Below are positions 43,859-52,460 of a stretch of DNA of 64,000 nucleotides, one piece after another. How positions within the stretch are numbered: the stretch's first letter is position 1; each line of letters starts with the position of its first letter. Position numbers and translations under genes: made by a program. The DNA comes from DATFNI01 sp963787205. Its GTDB lineage: Bacteria > Bacteroidota > Rhodothermia > Balneolales > DATFMH01. The stretch lies in the NCBI GenBank assembly GCA_963787205.1, contig CAWBCD010000006.1, forward strand, positions 248,001 through 312,000, given 5' to 3'. The notes beneath the pieces were generated by a model. That model searched no databases, was not told the origin of the DNA, and saw nothing but the letters and a program-made list of their open reading frames with translations.

Positions 43859-44031
43859 TTTGGCCGGGTTGATTTGGACCTTTGGGAGGGTTTTGCGAAG
43901 CCTTCCTTTAATCAGTTTAGGTAAAATATGATAATCATAAGGAAGAAGTAAAAGGATCTGTAAATGACGATAGTTTTGAGGCCCCGGTCCGTAACAGCTC
44001 CACTTCTGATGCACCGAGGGAAGTACTTTAA

Positions 44032-44424
44032 ATGTATTTCCTGGATACAAATATCTGCATCTATTTTTTGAAGGGCAGCTTTGTTTCCATCCGGGATCAT
44101 CTGTTACAAATACCACCCAACCAAATCAGGATTCCGGTTATTGTTCATTCCGAGCTTTTATATGGCTTTTATAAAAGCAACCGAAAGAGTGAATACCTGC
44201 AAAAACTTCAGGCCTTTCTTAAACCATTTGAAATTGTGGATTACCGGAGCCATATGTCTGAAACGTACGCCGAAATCAGAACAGCCTGCGAAGCGCGTGG
44301 ACATTCTATTGGTCCAAATGACCTGCTGATCGCAACGGTAACGGTCGCAAACAATGGGACCCTGGTCACCCGGAATACGAAAGAATTCAGTCGCATTCCG
44401 GGTTTAAGACTTATCGAATGGTAA
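44032..44424 (+). CDS. vapC: VapC-type PIN-domain toxin (no antitoxin gene seen)
   Basis: 130-residue PIN ribonuclease. The acidic active-site residues are D5 (MYFLDTN), E41 (VHSELLYG) and D97 (GPNDLLIA), followed by VTRNTKEF, as in VapC/FitB toxins that cut tRNA or rRNA. No AbrB-, RHH- or Phd-like antitoxin ORF precedes it: the 170 bp upstream lead into the divergent unknown gene. It may be orphaned, or controlled by an antitoxin elsewhere or an RNA. Confidence 0.85.
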   Translation: MYFLDTNICIYFLKGSFVSIRDHLLQIPPNQIRIPVIVHSELLYGFYKSNRKSEYLQKLQAFLKPFEIVDYRSHMSETYAEIRTACEARGHSIGPNDLLIATVTVANNGTLVTRNTKEFSRIPGLRLIEW

Positions 44425-44610
44425 TCATAAAACGCTGATCCTGGAGTCCCTGCTTGAACTCCTTCCACTTGAAACGAACAGAAGAGTCGTAATCATAAAT
44501 CTCCATCCGGATCTCCAAAATCCCTGTCGTTTTTCAGTAAATTATTTGTAGTTTCGTGTTTAGAATACACCGGATCATAATCTTATTAATCGTTTAAAAA
44601 CAACATTCAA

Positions 44611-45657
44611 ATGGCTGCAGCAAAGAAGATAAACACCAAAAGCACTAAGGCAGAGATTCTGGAAGCTTACAAGGAACTGCAGGAACAATTAAAGGCTGAA
44701 GAAAACAAGGATCCCCAGCAGGAGAAAGCTGAAAAAGAGAAGGCAGAGGTCCGGAAAGAAGCAGACTCCATGTCACCGCAGAAAATTGTAAAGGGATTGG
44801 CCGACATCAAACTGGAAATAGGCGGCGCATTCGACACCGTGGAAGAGGCACTGCTGGGTGAATTTAAGAAGCTGGAGCAACTGAAGAAGGCCGTGGAGTA
44901 TGAAGAAGCCCATTTGGAAGATGCCTATGGCATCAAAACCAATGCGGACAGCCTGGCGGTGCTCCTGCGGGCCAACCAGCAGAAACGGGAGGATTTTGAA
45001 AAGGAGATGGAAGAAAAGAATACCTCCTTTGATCAGGTGATGAAAGAAACACGCCAGCAGTGGGAAAAGGAGCAGAAGGAGCGGCAGCAGCAATTGAAAG
45101 AAGAAGAGGAGTTTACGAAGCGGAATCGCAAGCGCGAGGAAGAGGAGTACAAATACAACCTCACCATAACGCGGAAAAAAGAAGAAGATGATTACAACGC
45201 CCGAAAAGCGGCATTGGAAAATGAACTGGTCCAAAAGAAGCAAACTGTGGAAAAGGATCTTGCGGAGAGGGAAAAAGTCATAGCAGAACAGGAGATCGAA
45301 TTTAACGAATTGAAAAAGAAGGTGAAGGCGTTTCCGGCCGAACTGGAAAAAGCAGTCGCCAGTGCCCATAAGGAGACTGAAAAAGAACTGAATACGCGGT
45401 TTGAATATGAAAAGAATTTGGCAGATAAAGAGATGCAGAGCGAGGTCAGACTTCTGAAACAGACGATTTCGTCCCTGGAAAATAAGATCAAGGAGCAAGA
45501 ATCACTGATTAAACAATTGAACGAAAAGACCAATGTAGCCGGCGAACAAGTTCAGACCATCGCGTTAAAGGCCCTTGAGGGAGCGGCTACCGGCCGGTAT
45601 TCGCCGGAACGATATTTAACGGAAAAGCGGGATGAAAAAAATCAGAAGGCTGACTAA
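44611..45657 (+). CDS. Long coiled-coil protein, accessory to the cas locus
   Basis: 348 residues, strongly charged. About residues 110-310 are continuous heptad-like Glu/Lys/Gln helix (EKEQKERQQQLKEEEEFTK and similar). The short N-terminal part contains MSPQKIVKGLADIKLEIGGAFDTVEEAL, and the C-terminus VQTIALKALEGAATGRYSPERYL looks like a conserved tip. No membrane segment. I do not recognise the family. It could be a scaffold or filament. It stands alone between vapC and cas4, with palindrome P11 after it. Confidence 0.65.
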   Translation: MAAAKKINTKSTKAEILEAYKELQEQLKAEENKDPQQEKAEKEKAEVRKEADSMSPQKIVKGLADIKLEIGGAFDTVEEALLGEFKKLEQLKKAVEYEEAHLEDAYGIKTNADSLAVLLRANQQKREDFEKEMEEKNTSFDQVMKETRQQWEKEQKERQQQLKEEEEFTKRNRKREEEEYKYNLTITRKKEEDDYNARKAALENELVQKKQTVEKDLAEREKVIAEQEIEFNELKKKVKAFPAELEKAVASAHKETEKELNTRFEYEKNLADKEMQSEVRLLKQTISSLENKIKEQESLIKQLNEKTNVAGEQVQTIALKALEGAATGRYSPERYLTEKRDEKNQKAD

Positions 45658-45717
45658 TACTATCGGACAAGATCACTTGTTGTTGTTGTCATTTTCATTT
45701 TGCCTCTGACCCGGGTA

Positions 45718-45750
45718 AGACCTGACAGGATTTGGAAACCGGTCAGGTCT
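45718..45750. repeat. Palindrome P11 (variant B, degenerate)
   Basis: 33 bp; arms AGACCTGACAGG and CCGGTCAGGTCT (one mismatch) with an ATTTGGAAA centre. It is intergenic, between the coiled-coil gene and cas4. It is the last member of the series toward the array. Confidence 0.8.
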
Positions 45751-45834
45751 GGCGCACGAATAAAGAATTCTCCCCTCTATACGATAACTGTTTGTACCAT
45801 TTAGAATTAGAGAGTTCATAAATAAGGGGAATAC

Positions 45835-46344
45835 ATGCAGGTTACCGGCACACAAATCGCCTACTGGATAATCTGCCATCGGAAACTGTGGTTGTTCGCC
45901 AATCATATCCAGATGGAGTATACCTCCGAAACGGTAGCCGAAGGCAAGTTCATCGGCGAGACGAGCTACGATGACCGCGCAGAGCAGTACCGGGAGCTTA
46001 GTGTGGGTCCGGTTAAGATCGATCATTATGACGCCGCCAACAAGGTGATCCACGAGGTGAAGAAATCAAATAAGGTGGAACATGCGCATCTGGCCCAGGT
46101 GAAATATTACATCCTGGTCCTGGAGGAATACGGCATCGAGGGCGTGACGGCGATCCTGGAGTATCCCAAACTGCGGCAAACCCACAAGGTTGAACTCACG
46201 GATAACGATCGCAGAGAATTAAAAAAGATGATGGAGGACATTACCACATTAATTCATCAAAATGAATGTCCGCCACTTATAGAAAAGCCCATATGTAAAT
46301 CGTGCAGCTATTTTGAATTCTGTTACAGTGGAGAAAAGGAGTAA
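45835..46344 (+). CDS. cas4: CRISPR-associated exonuclease Cas4
   Basis: 169 residues of the RecB-like Cas4 family, which trims prespacers and selects the PAM with Cas1-Cas2. The iron-sulphur cysteines are C14 (IICHRKLWL) and C154, C157, C163 (CKSCSYFEFC). Nuclease residues are in KIDHYD, HEVKKSN and QVKYY. AAGGGGAA precedes ATG at 45835. It starts the adaptation module cas4-cas1-cas2. Confidence 0.93.
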   Translation: MQVTGTQIAYWIICHRKLWLFANHIQMEYTSETVAEGKFIGETSYDDRAEQYRELSVGPVKIDHYDAANKVIHEVKKSNKVEHAHLAQVKYYILVLEEYGIEGVTAILEYPKLRQTHKVELTDNDRRELKKMMEDITTLIHQNECPPLIEKPICKSCSYFEFCYSGEKE

Positions 46345-46429
46345 GGTAATTTTGAGTTTTGAATTATGAATTTTGAATTAAGAAAAAGCTGACAGCCGAT
46401 CGCTGAAGGCTTATCAAATAACCGATATC

Positions 46430-47434
46430 ATGAAAAAGACCTATTACCTGTTTAATCCGGGGCGACTGAGTCGAAAGGATAACACTTTAAAATTTGTTCC
46501 GGTCGATGCCGATGGCAAGGAAGGAACACCCCGTTACCTTCCGATCGAAGGTGTGGACGACCTGTATTGCTTTGGCAGTCTGGATACCAACAGCTCGGTG
46601 ATGAACTTTCTGGGCAAGCATAAAATCAGCATCCACTATTTTGATTATTATGAACACTACACCGGCTCCTTTTATCCCAAAGAATACCTGCTGGCCGGGA
46701 AGCTGCGGGTGGCCCAGGCCATTGCCTATCAGAATCCGACCACCCGGTTGCTCATTGCAAGACGTTTCATAATCGGAGCCGCTGCCAATATGCAAAAGAA
46801 CCTGGCGTATTATCAGCGCAGAGATAAAGAGCTGCGACCGGTCATCAACGAAATGGAGCAATGGACCCTTAAGATCACCGAGGCAGACGACATTGAATCG
46901 TTGATGGGAGTAGAGGGTAATATCCGGCAAATATATTACCGGGCATTCGATACGATTATCAATGATTTCGAGATGGGAGAACGCACAAGACGGCCACCCG
47001 AAAACGAAGTCAATGCCTTGATCTCCTTTGGCAATATGCTGTGTTATACAGCCTGCCTCGATCAGATCTATCACACACAGCTCGATCCAACGATTAGTTT
47101 TCTGCATGAACCCGGATATAGGCGCTTTTCCCTTGCTCTCGATCTGGCTGAAGTTTTCAAACCAATCCTGGTTGATCGGCTGATCTTTCGACTGTTCAAC
47201 AAACACCAGATCAAGGATGACGATTTCGACTGGAAGGTGAAAGGCATCGTTCTAAAGCCAAAGGGGAAAAAGACGTTTGTTAAAGCATGGGAGGAAAGGC
47301 TGGCAGAAACCATCAAGCACCGCACCATCGGCAGGAAGGTCAGCTACAAGCATCTGATCCGCATAGAGTGCTATAAACTAACAAAGCACCTACTCGACAT
47401 CGAAACGTATCAACCATTCAAAATATGGTGGTGA
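46430..47434 (+). CDS. cas1: CRISPR integrase Cas1
   Basis: 334 residues, type I-B-like Cas1. An N-terminal beta domain (YYLFNPGRLSRKDNTL) is followed by the helical catalytic domain with metal ligands E162 (GVEGNIRQIYY), H226 (FLHEPGYRRFSLALDLAE) and E241. It integrates spacers at the leader end with Cas2. The 85-bp gap after cas4 carries an AT-rich TTTTGAATTATGAATTTTGAA stretch. ATG at 46430. Confidence 0.95.
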   Translation: MKKTYYLFNPGRLSRKDNTLKFVPVDADGKEGTPRYLPIEGVDDLYCFGSLDTNSSVMNFLGKHKISIHYFDYYEHYTGSFYPKEYLLAGKLRVAQAIAYQNPTTRLLIARRFIIGAAANMQKNLAYYQRRDKELRPVINEMEQWTLKITEADDIESLMGVEGNIRQIYYRAFDTIINDFEMGERTRRPPENEVNALISFGNMLCYTACLDQIYHTQLDPTISFLHEPGYRRFSLALDLAEVFKPILVDRLIFRLFNKHQIKDDDFDWKVKGIVLKPKGKKTFVKAWEERLAETIKHRTIGRKVSYKHLIRIECYKLTKHLLDIETYQPFKIWW

Positions 47435-47449
47435 TCCCGGAGGATAGTC

Positions 47450-47710
47450 ATGTATGTGATTGCTGTGTATGATATCAACGAGAAACGCGTTACCAAGATG
47501 CTAAAACTGTGCCGCCAATATCTGAACTGGATCCAGAATTCGGTCTTTGAAGGAGAGATTTCAGATGTTACCTTAAAAGAGCTCAAACACCGGGCCGGGA
47601 AAATCATGAAAGATGAGGATAGCTTGATTTTTTTCATGAGCCGCGATCAGAGGTGGCTGGAAAAGGATGTGCTGGGCAAAGATAAAAGTCCTCTTGATAC
47701 GGTTCTATGA
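47450..47710 (+). CDS. cas2: CRISPR adaptation protein Cas2
   Basis: 86 residues; begins MYVIAVYDINEKRVTKMLKLCRQYL with the family Asp8, then WIQNSVFEGEI. It is the structural partner of Cas1. GGAGG lies 8 bp before ATG at 47450, and the cas1 stop is 15 bp upstream. It ends about 200 bp before the first CRISPR repeat. Confidence 0.94.
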   Translation: MYVIAVYDINEKRVTKMLKLCRQYLNWIQNSVFEGEISDVTLKELKHRAGKIMKDEDSLIFFMSRDQRWLEKDVLGKDKSPLDTVL

Positions 47711-47912
47711 CCGGTTTTGTCGTCGTCGTTCTGATTTTAGTCGATAGGGTTCGGGCGCTGAGTGCTAATCTCTATAAATACGGCCAATACGCTTCATTAG
47801 AGCGGTTGTCAAACTCCGGGGATTTTCCGGTTATTACCGTTCGACGACGCTCCCAAAATAAAAATCCGATATATTGACTAAAACAACAGGGTTTTATAGC
47901 TTGATTTGAGCG
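47711..47912 (+). promoter_or_regulatory. CRISPR leader
   Basis: 202 bp between cas2 and the first repeat, with no ORF. An inverted pair CGTCGTCG (47721-47728) and CGACGACG (47842-47849) brackets much of it. A promoter candidate is TTGACT at 47874-47879 with TAGCTT at 47897-47902 (17-bp spacing) or TATAGC at 47895-47900; transcription would start close to the first repeat. Confidence 0.65.
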
Positions 47913-50460
47913 GTCTTAATCGAACCTTAGAGGAATTGAAACTGCTATACATGATGCATTACGATCACAGGCAGCAAAGTCTTAATCGAACCTTAGAGGA
48001 ATTGAAACTGCGCTGGCCTCATCCCTTTCAACATTGAACGACAGCGTCTTAATCGAACCTTAGAGGAATTGAAACTGAATGTACAATAATGCATTCCTAC
48101 CTGCGCTGTTGGTCTTAATCGAACCTTAGAGGAATTGAAACGTCGATGTTGTCACCGACTGACCATGTAGCGCGGGTCTTAATCGAACCTTAGAGGAATT
48201 GAAACCTTTCTAAGGTGTATGTATTCAGCAGACGAGTTTCAGTCTTAATCGAACCTTAGAGGAATTGAAACAGATCATTCATGAGTGGTCGAATCCTTGA
48301 TAACACCGTCTTAATCGAACCTTAGAGGAATTGAAACAGCTCGTAATTAAAGTTGCTACTAGAATATCCAGTAGTCTTAATCGAACCTTAGAGGAATTGA
48401 AACAAGGAACAAGACAAGGAACAAATGCTTGGACTTGGAGTCTTAATCGAACCTTAGAGGAATTGAAACGTATTTTAAGTGCTTCCCGTAAGCCCTCTTC
48501 CAGGGGTCTTAATCGAACCTTAGAGGAATTGAAACGGAACTTACGTTATTACTGCCATCTGCCGTGACTCCGGTCTTAATCGAACCTTAGAGGAATTGAA
48601 ACATGATCACAATTTACATGGTGATACTATACGCGATAGTCTTAATCGAACCTTAGAGGAATTGAAACACCTTTATTCATAATCGCCTTATATGATCTCA
48701 ACATTGTCTTAATCGAACCTTAGAGGAATTGAAACCAATTGAAGAAATTGGAAAATTAGAGCGAGATCTATTGTCTTAATCGAACCTTAGAGGAATTGAA
48801 ACGAACGTATTTTTTTAGTAGCAACTCTTTTTTAATCATGTCTTAATCGAACCTTAGAGGAATTGAAACAATAGTGCAGGTAGTCGCGGACGATCTCAAT
48901 GTCGTTGTCTTAATCGAACCTTAGAGGAATTGAAACGAAAATGAACCTGTCGCTGCAGTAAGGCCCGCCATCGTCTTAATCGAACCTTAGAGGAATTGAA
49001 ACGGGTTGATACAGAAACGGGTGAAAAAGACGTGAATCGTCTTAATCGAACCTTAGAGGAATTGAAACTGCGCTTGCCGGTGCTGCAGCAATAAAAACCG
49101 CTAGTCTTAATCGAACCTTAGAGGAATTGAAACACCTTTGTTGGGGTGATGGCAAGTTCGGCTACGATAGTCTTAATCGAACCTTAGAGGAATTGAAACC
49201 GCTTCACCCATCCATTAGCTAAAACCTTATGTGAGTGTCTTAATCGAACCTTAGAGGAATTGAAACTTCGATACCCGCTATCGGAAGTATTTGTCACATA
49301 CTGTCTTAATCGAACCTTAGAGGAATTGAAACCTTCATGGAAGTAACCCACATAAACCAAGCGAGCCAGTCTTAATCGAACCTTAGAGGAATTGAAACAC
49401 AGATTATGCTTTTCGAAATGCTGGTGATACAGCGTGTCTTAATCGAACCTTAGAGGAATTGAAACGTGCAAATGCAAGCACAACTGTTTACTCAAGTAGT
49501 GTGTCTTAATCGAACCTTAGAGGAATTGAAACAACAATGTAAGTAACCCAGCAATGCAAAGCGAGCCCGTCTTAATCGAACCTTAGAGGAATTGAAACTG
49601 GAAAAATTCAAAGAACACGAAACCATATCAAAAAGTCTTAATCGAACCTTAGAGGAATTGAAACAGGCTCTTTAATATTAAACCAAGGCATTTTTTCAAT
49701 AGTCTTAATCGAACCTTAGAGGAATTGAAACAAATAAAAAAGCCCTGATCTGTCATGGTCAGGGCTTGTCTTAATCGAACCTTAGAGGAATTGAAACGAC
49801 AGACGGCGGCAGATAAGTATGCATCTGGATTCAGGTCTTAATCGAACCTTAGAGGAATTGAAACAAGTTGCCGCATCAAAAAACACGATATGTGTAAGGG
49901 GTCTTAATCGAACCTTAGAGGAATTGAAACGTCTGTGAAACCTAATTTCTGTGCTAAATTATCCTGAGTCTTAATCGAACCTTAGAGGAATTGAAACAAC
50001 GTGACCGAACAGGACCCGACACTCCCCTGCCTTGGTCTTAATCGAACCTTAGAGGAATTGAAACAGGCTTTCCTAATATTAGCCGTAGCGCTGCTCGACG
50101 GTCTTAATCGAACCTTAGAGGAATTGAAACCAAATGCGGGTTATGTCTTCTCTAACCTCTTGACGGGGTCTTAATCGAACCTTAGAGGAATTGAAACGCG
50201 TTCGAGAAAGCAGACCACGAATTTATTCCGGTTGTCTTAATCGAACCTTAGAGGAATTGAAACTCGGAAATAGCATATTATTTCCTTGTCCAGTATTAAG
50301 TCTTAATCGAACCTTAGAGGAATTGAAACTTCCAGGCGAATGATCTTGTGATCGATCAGACGTAGTCTTAATCGAACCTAAGAGGAATTGAAACCCGTTA
50401 ATTTTAAGACAATGAATATAGAAGTAAATAGTCTTAATCGAACCTTAGAGGAATTGAAAC
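47913..50460 (+). CRISPR. CRISPR array: 39 repeats, 38 spacers
   Basis: The 30-bp repeat begins GTCTTAATCG and ends GGAATTGAAAC, with ACCTTAGA in the middle. I count 39 copies, the first at 47913 and the last at 50431-50460, spaced 65-67 bp, so spacers are about 35-37 bp. All copies I read are identical except number 38 (50365), which has CCTAAG for CCTTAG. The ATTGAAAC end is typical of type I-B/III repeats and places the leader on the cas2 side. The degenerate repeat near the far end agrees with that orientation. Spacers 22 and 25 are related, and spacer 28 is a terminator-like hairpin (see findings). Confidence 0.99.
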
Positions 50461-50465
50461 GCAGC

Positions 50466-51686
50466 TCATTTCATTAGAATAAATTTCTTAGTGGAAGTAT
50501 AATTCCCTGCGTGCATTGTGTAAAAATAAATTCCGCTTGCAAGACCCGCACCGTTAAAATGTAGACTGTAATTACCGGAGCTCTTTTCTTCATTCACTAA
50601 TGAGGCAACTTTATTTCCCAGAACATCATACACCTTTATCGTGACAAAACTACTTCTCGGAACAGAATAATTTATTGTCGTAGTCGGGTTAAAAGGATTG
50701 GGATAATTTTGCGATAGTTCGTAGGCAACAGATGCAACCGGTTCATCAATACCGGTCGTAACCTGCCATGCCGCAGTATACTCATCCCAGACGAATGAAT
50801 GGCTAATTTGATCATACTCCCACAGACTTACGCCAGGATAGCTATACGTTGACTGTGAGAGATTGCAAAAACTGGTTATGTCGCCGCTCATAACGTCGTT
50901 ACTATAGCCGAAGTAAACACCTTGTCCCAGCGGCATAATAGGCTTTGCAGCGCTGTCGCCCTGGCTTACCCATGTATTAGTATTCGAGGCAAACTGACTA
51001 CTCATTAAGCTGAGCTCATATTGCGGAGTAGTCGGCCTCGCGGCCCAGTACGTCTGTGGCATATTTACATCCACGCGGTCGAGGAAGGTTGTCCACGGAA
51101 ATGTGGCATGACCCGTAATGCGCGCCCAGGATGTAAGTCCTATAAAAGCATCCGGATGATGCGCGCGAATACTGTCGCAATATGACCGTGCTGCGGAAAC
51201 GCGAGTACTTAATACATCGTATTCTATCTCTGCGTCGATTAGAAGTCCGTCTATTCCTTTAATATTCAGTATGGAGTTGGCAACATCCGTCTCGGTAACC
51301 GCATCGCCCCAATGATGCTGGACCCCATAAACATACTGATAACCAAGAAGCTTAATTCCGTTGGCATGGAAGATTGCGACAACATTGTCCATACCGCCGT
51401 AATTCGTGGTGGCCCAAGTGTACAGACTTTTACCCGGACGATTATAATAACTGTCTCCGTCTCCCATCTTAATTACCAGCCACGTAACCCCGGTGTTTTT
51501 CAATTTAGCTATGATGGCATTTAAATTTTTACCGCCGCCGTTTGAACTCCACAATTTCCAAAGGAACATACCCTTTCCGCCTATGGGGAATGAGTCCTGA
51601 GTGGCGTAAGTATTGATTGGGAATATTAAACTTAGTAGCAGAGAAACGCCGACAAGTAACGGTAAAAAAAATTTCTTCACCCGCAT
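50466..51686 (-). CDS. Secreted protein with T9SS type A sorting domain
   Basis: 406 residues: a signal peptide ending near NTYA, a barrel-like domain (about 35-300) with MFLWKLWSSNGGGKNLNAIIAKLKNTGVTWLVIKMGDGD, INIKGIDGLLIDAEIEYD-type strands and MPQTYW, consistent with a glycoside-hydrolase-like TIM barrel, then a C-terminal sorting domain beginning LSQNYPNPFNPTTTINYSVP and ending STKKFILMK. It is therefore exported by the type IX system. The catalytic function is uncertain. The stop codon is only 5 bp from the last CRISPR repeat and no terminator intervenes. Confidence 0.8.
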   Translation of the reverse strand: MRVKKFFLPLLVGVSLLLSLIFPINTYATQDSFPIGGKGMFLWKLWSSNGGGKNLNAIIAKLKNTGVTWLVIKMGDGDSYYNRPGKSLYTWATTNYGGMDNVVAIFHANGIKLLGYQYVYGVQHHWGDAVTETDVANSILNIKGIDGLLIDAEIEYDVLSTRVSAARSYCDSIRAHHPDAFIGLTSWARITGHATFPWTTFLDRVDVNMPQTYWAARPTTPQYELSLMSSQFASNTNTWVSQGDSAAKPIMPLGQGVYFGYSNDVMSGDITSFCNLSQSTYSYPGVSLWEYDQISHSFVWDEYTAAWQVTTGIDEPVASVAYELSQNYPNPFNPTTTINYSVPRSSFVTIKVYDVLGNKVASLVNEEKSSGNYSLHFNGAGLASGIYFYTMHAGNYTSTKKFILMK

Positions 51687-51693
51687 CGTTCCT

Positions 51694-52317
51694 TCATTTT
51701 TTATTCTGAATCTGTACGGATGACAGCAGTTTATTAAAACTTTCCACGATATTTTTGGTTGTATCCTGCATGGTAGATAACGCTTTCAATTGTAATGCAT
51801 CGGAAGTAATTTTATTACTGTCGATTATTTCACCCGGCTTGCCTACCTGTTTACCCTGAACCAGGGAAACAATGTAATATTTGCCGCTTTCTTTTGAGTA
51901 ACAATTTATCACACAATCCCACTGCCCCATGCCGGCGTAAACAGCCCAATATTCTCGTCGGAAATATAGGCCGTCAATATTTATTGAATCTACTTTTACT
52001 CTATTGTGAATGAGTTTGGTCCCGGCCGGAGAATCAAGATACACCTTTCCACCGTAACTACCGGGTAAATCAATAAATAACCTGCCGGAGACAGATATAT
52101 TTGCAACCGCTGTTTGGGTGGGGGAAGTATCGGAGGTTAGTTTAATGCTGTACGTTGTGTCGTCGGATTTTGCAACTCTGCCGATTTGGATGAATGATAC
52201 TCCGAGTGCATTATCCTGAATACCTGGACCGGAATAGTCTTTGGTTTTATTCTGACCATCGGCATTGAAGAGAACAAATGCTATCAAAGCCGTTGTTAGC
52301 ATAAGTCTTTTTACCAT
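51694..52317 (-). CDS. Exported hypothetical protein
   Basis: 207 residues with a signal peptide (MVKRLMLTTALIAFVLFNADGQ). The mature part is beta-rich (TAVANISVSGRLFIDLPGSYGGKVYLDS) with a helical Lys/Ser-rich C-terminus. It lies 7 bp upstream of the T9SS-sorted gene on the same strand, so the two are co-transcribed and probably act together at the cell surface. No family recognised. Confidence 0.68.
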   Translation of the reverse strand: MVKRLMLTTALIAFVLFNADGQNKTKDYSGPGIQDNALGVSFIQIGRVAKSDDTTYSIKLTSDTSPTQTAVANISVSGRLFIDLPGSYGGKVYLDSPAGTKLIHNRVKVDSINIDGLYFRREYWAVYAGMGQWDCVINCYSKESGKYYIVSLVQGKQVGKPGEIIDSNKITSDALQLKALSTMQDTTKNIVESFNKLLSSVQIQNKK

Positions 52318-52387
52318 ACTTGTTTCTCCTATATCCTGAATATGTCTAAATACTTTACCACTACGAGACCATTAAAATCAGCCTACA

Positions 52388-52422
52388 TAAAAAAACCCGG
52401 CAGAACAAACATCCTGCCGGGT
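52388..52422 (-). terminator. Terminator of the S46 peptidase gene
   Basis: Arms ACCCGGCAG (52395-52403) and CTGCCGGGT (52414-52422) around a 10-nt loop; on the minus strand the stem is followed by seven T. It lies 39 bp after the peptidase stop. Confidence 0.85.
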
Positions 52423-52460
52423 AGTAATCCTTGCAATCTGTTAATCTTATCAGTCCGTGA

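Noticed and set aside
43859..44116. N-terminal extension of the minus-strand unknown gene up to 44116
   Set aside because: It would overlap vapC and has a Cys/Pro/Tyr-rich, non-protein-like composition; ATG at 43858 gives a normal start.
44773..45498. 241-codon antisense frame opposite the coiled-coil gene
   Set aside because: A Leu/Phe-rich shadow produced by the Glu/Lys-rich heptads on the coding strand.
46345..46429. TTTTGAATTATGAATTTTGAA stretch before cas1 as a degenerate CRISPR repeat or antitoxin RNA
   Set aside because: It shares only short AT-rich words with the CRISPR repeat and lacks the GAACCTTAG core; simple-sequence repetition is sufficient.
46487..47206. 239-codon antisense frame opposite cas1
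   Set aside because: cas1 on the plus strand has all catalytic residues; the antisense frame has no domain.
47780..47857. tRNA-like 3' half in the CRISPR leader (TTCGACGACGCTCCCA)
   Set aside because: No matching acceptor 5' strand (TGGGAGC) and no proper anticodon arm; it is better explained as leader sequence.
48331..48567. Open frame running across CRISPR repeats
   Set aside because: It is made of repeated repeat translations (LNRTLEELK) and spacers, not a gene.
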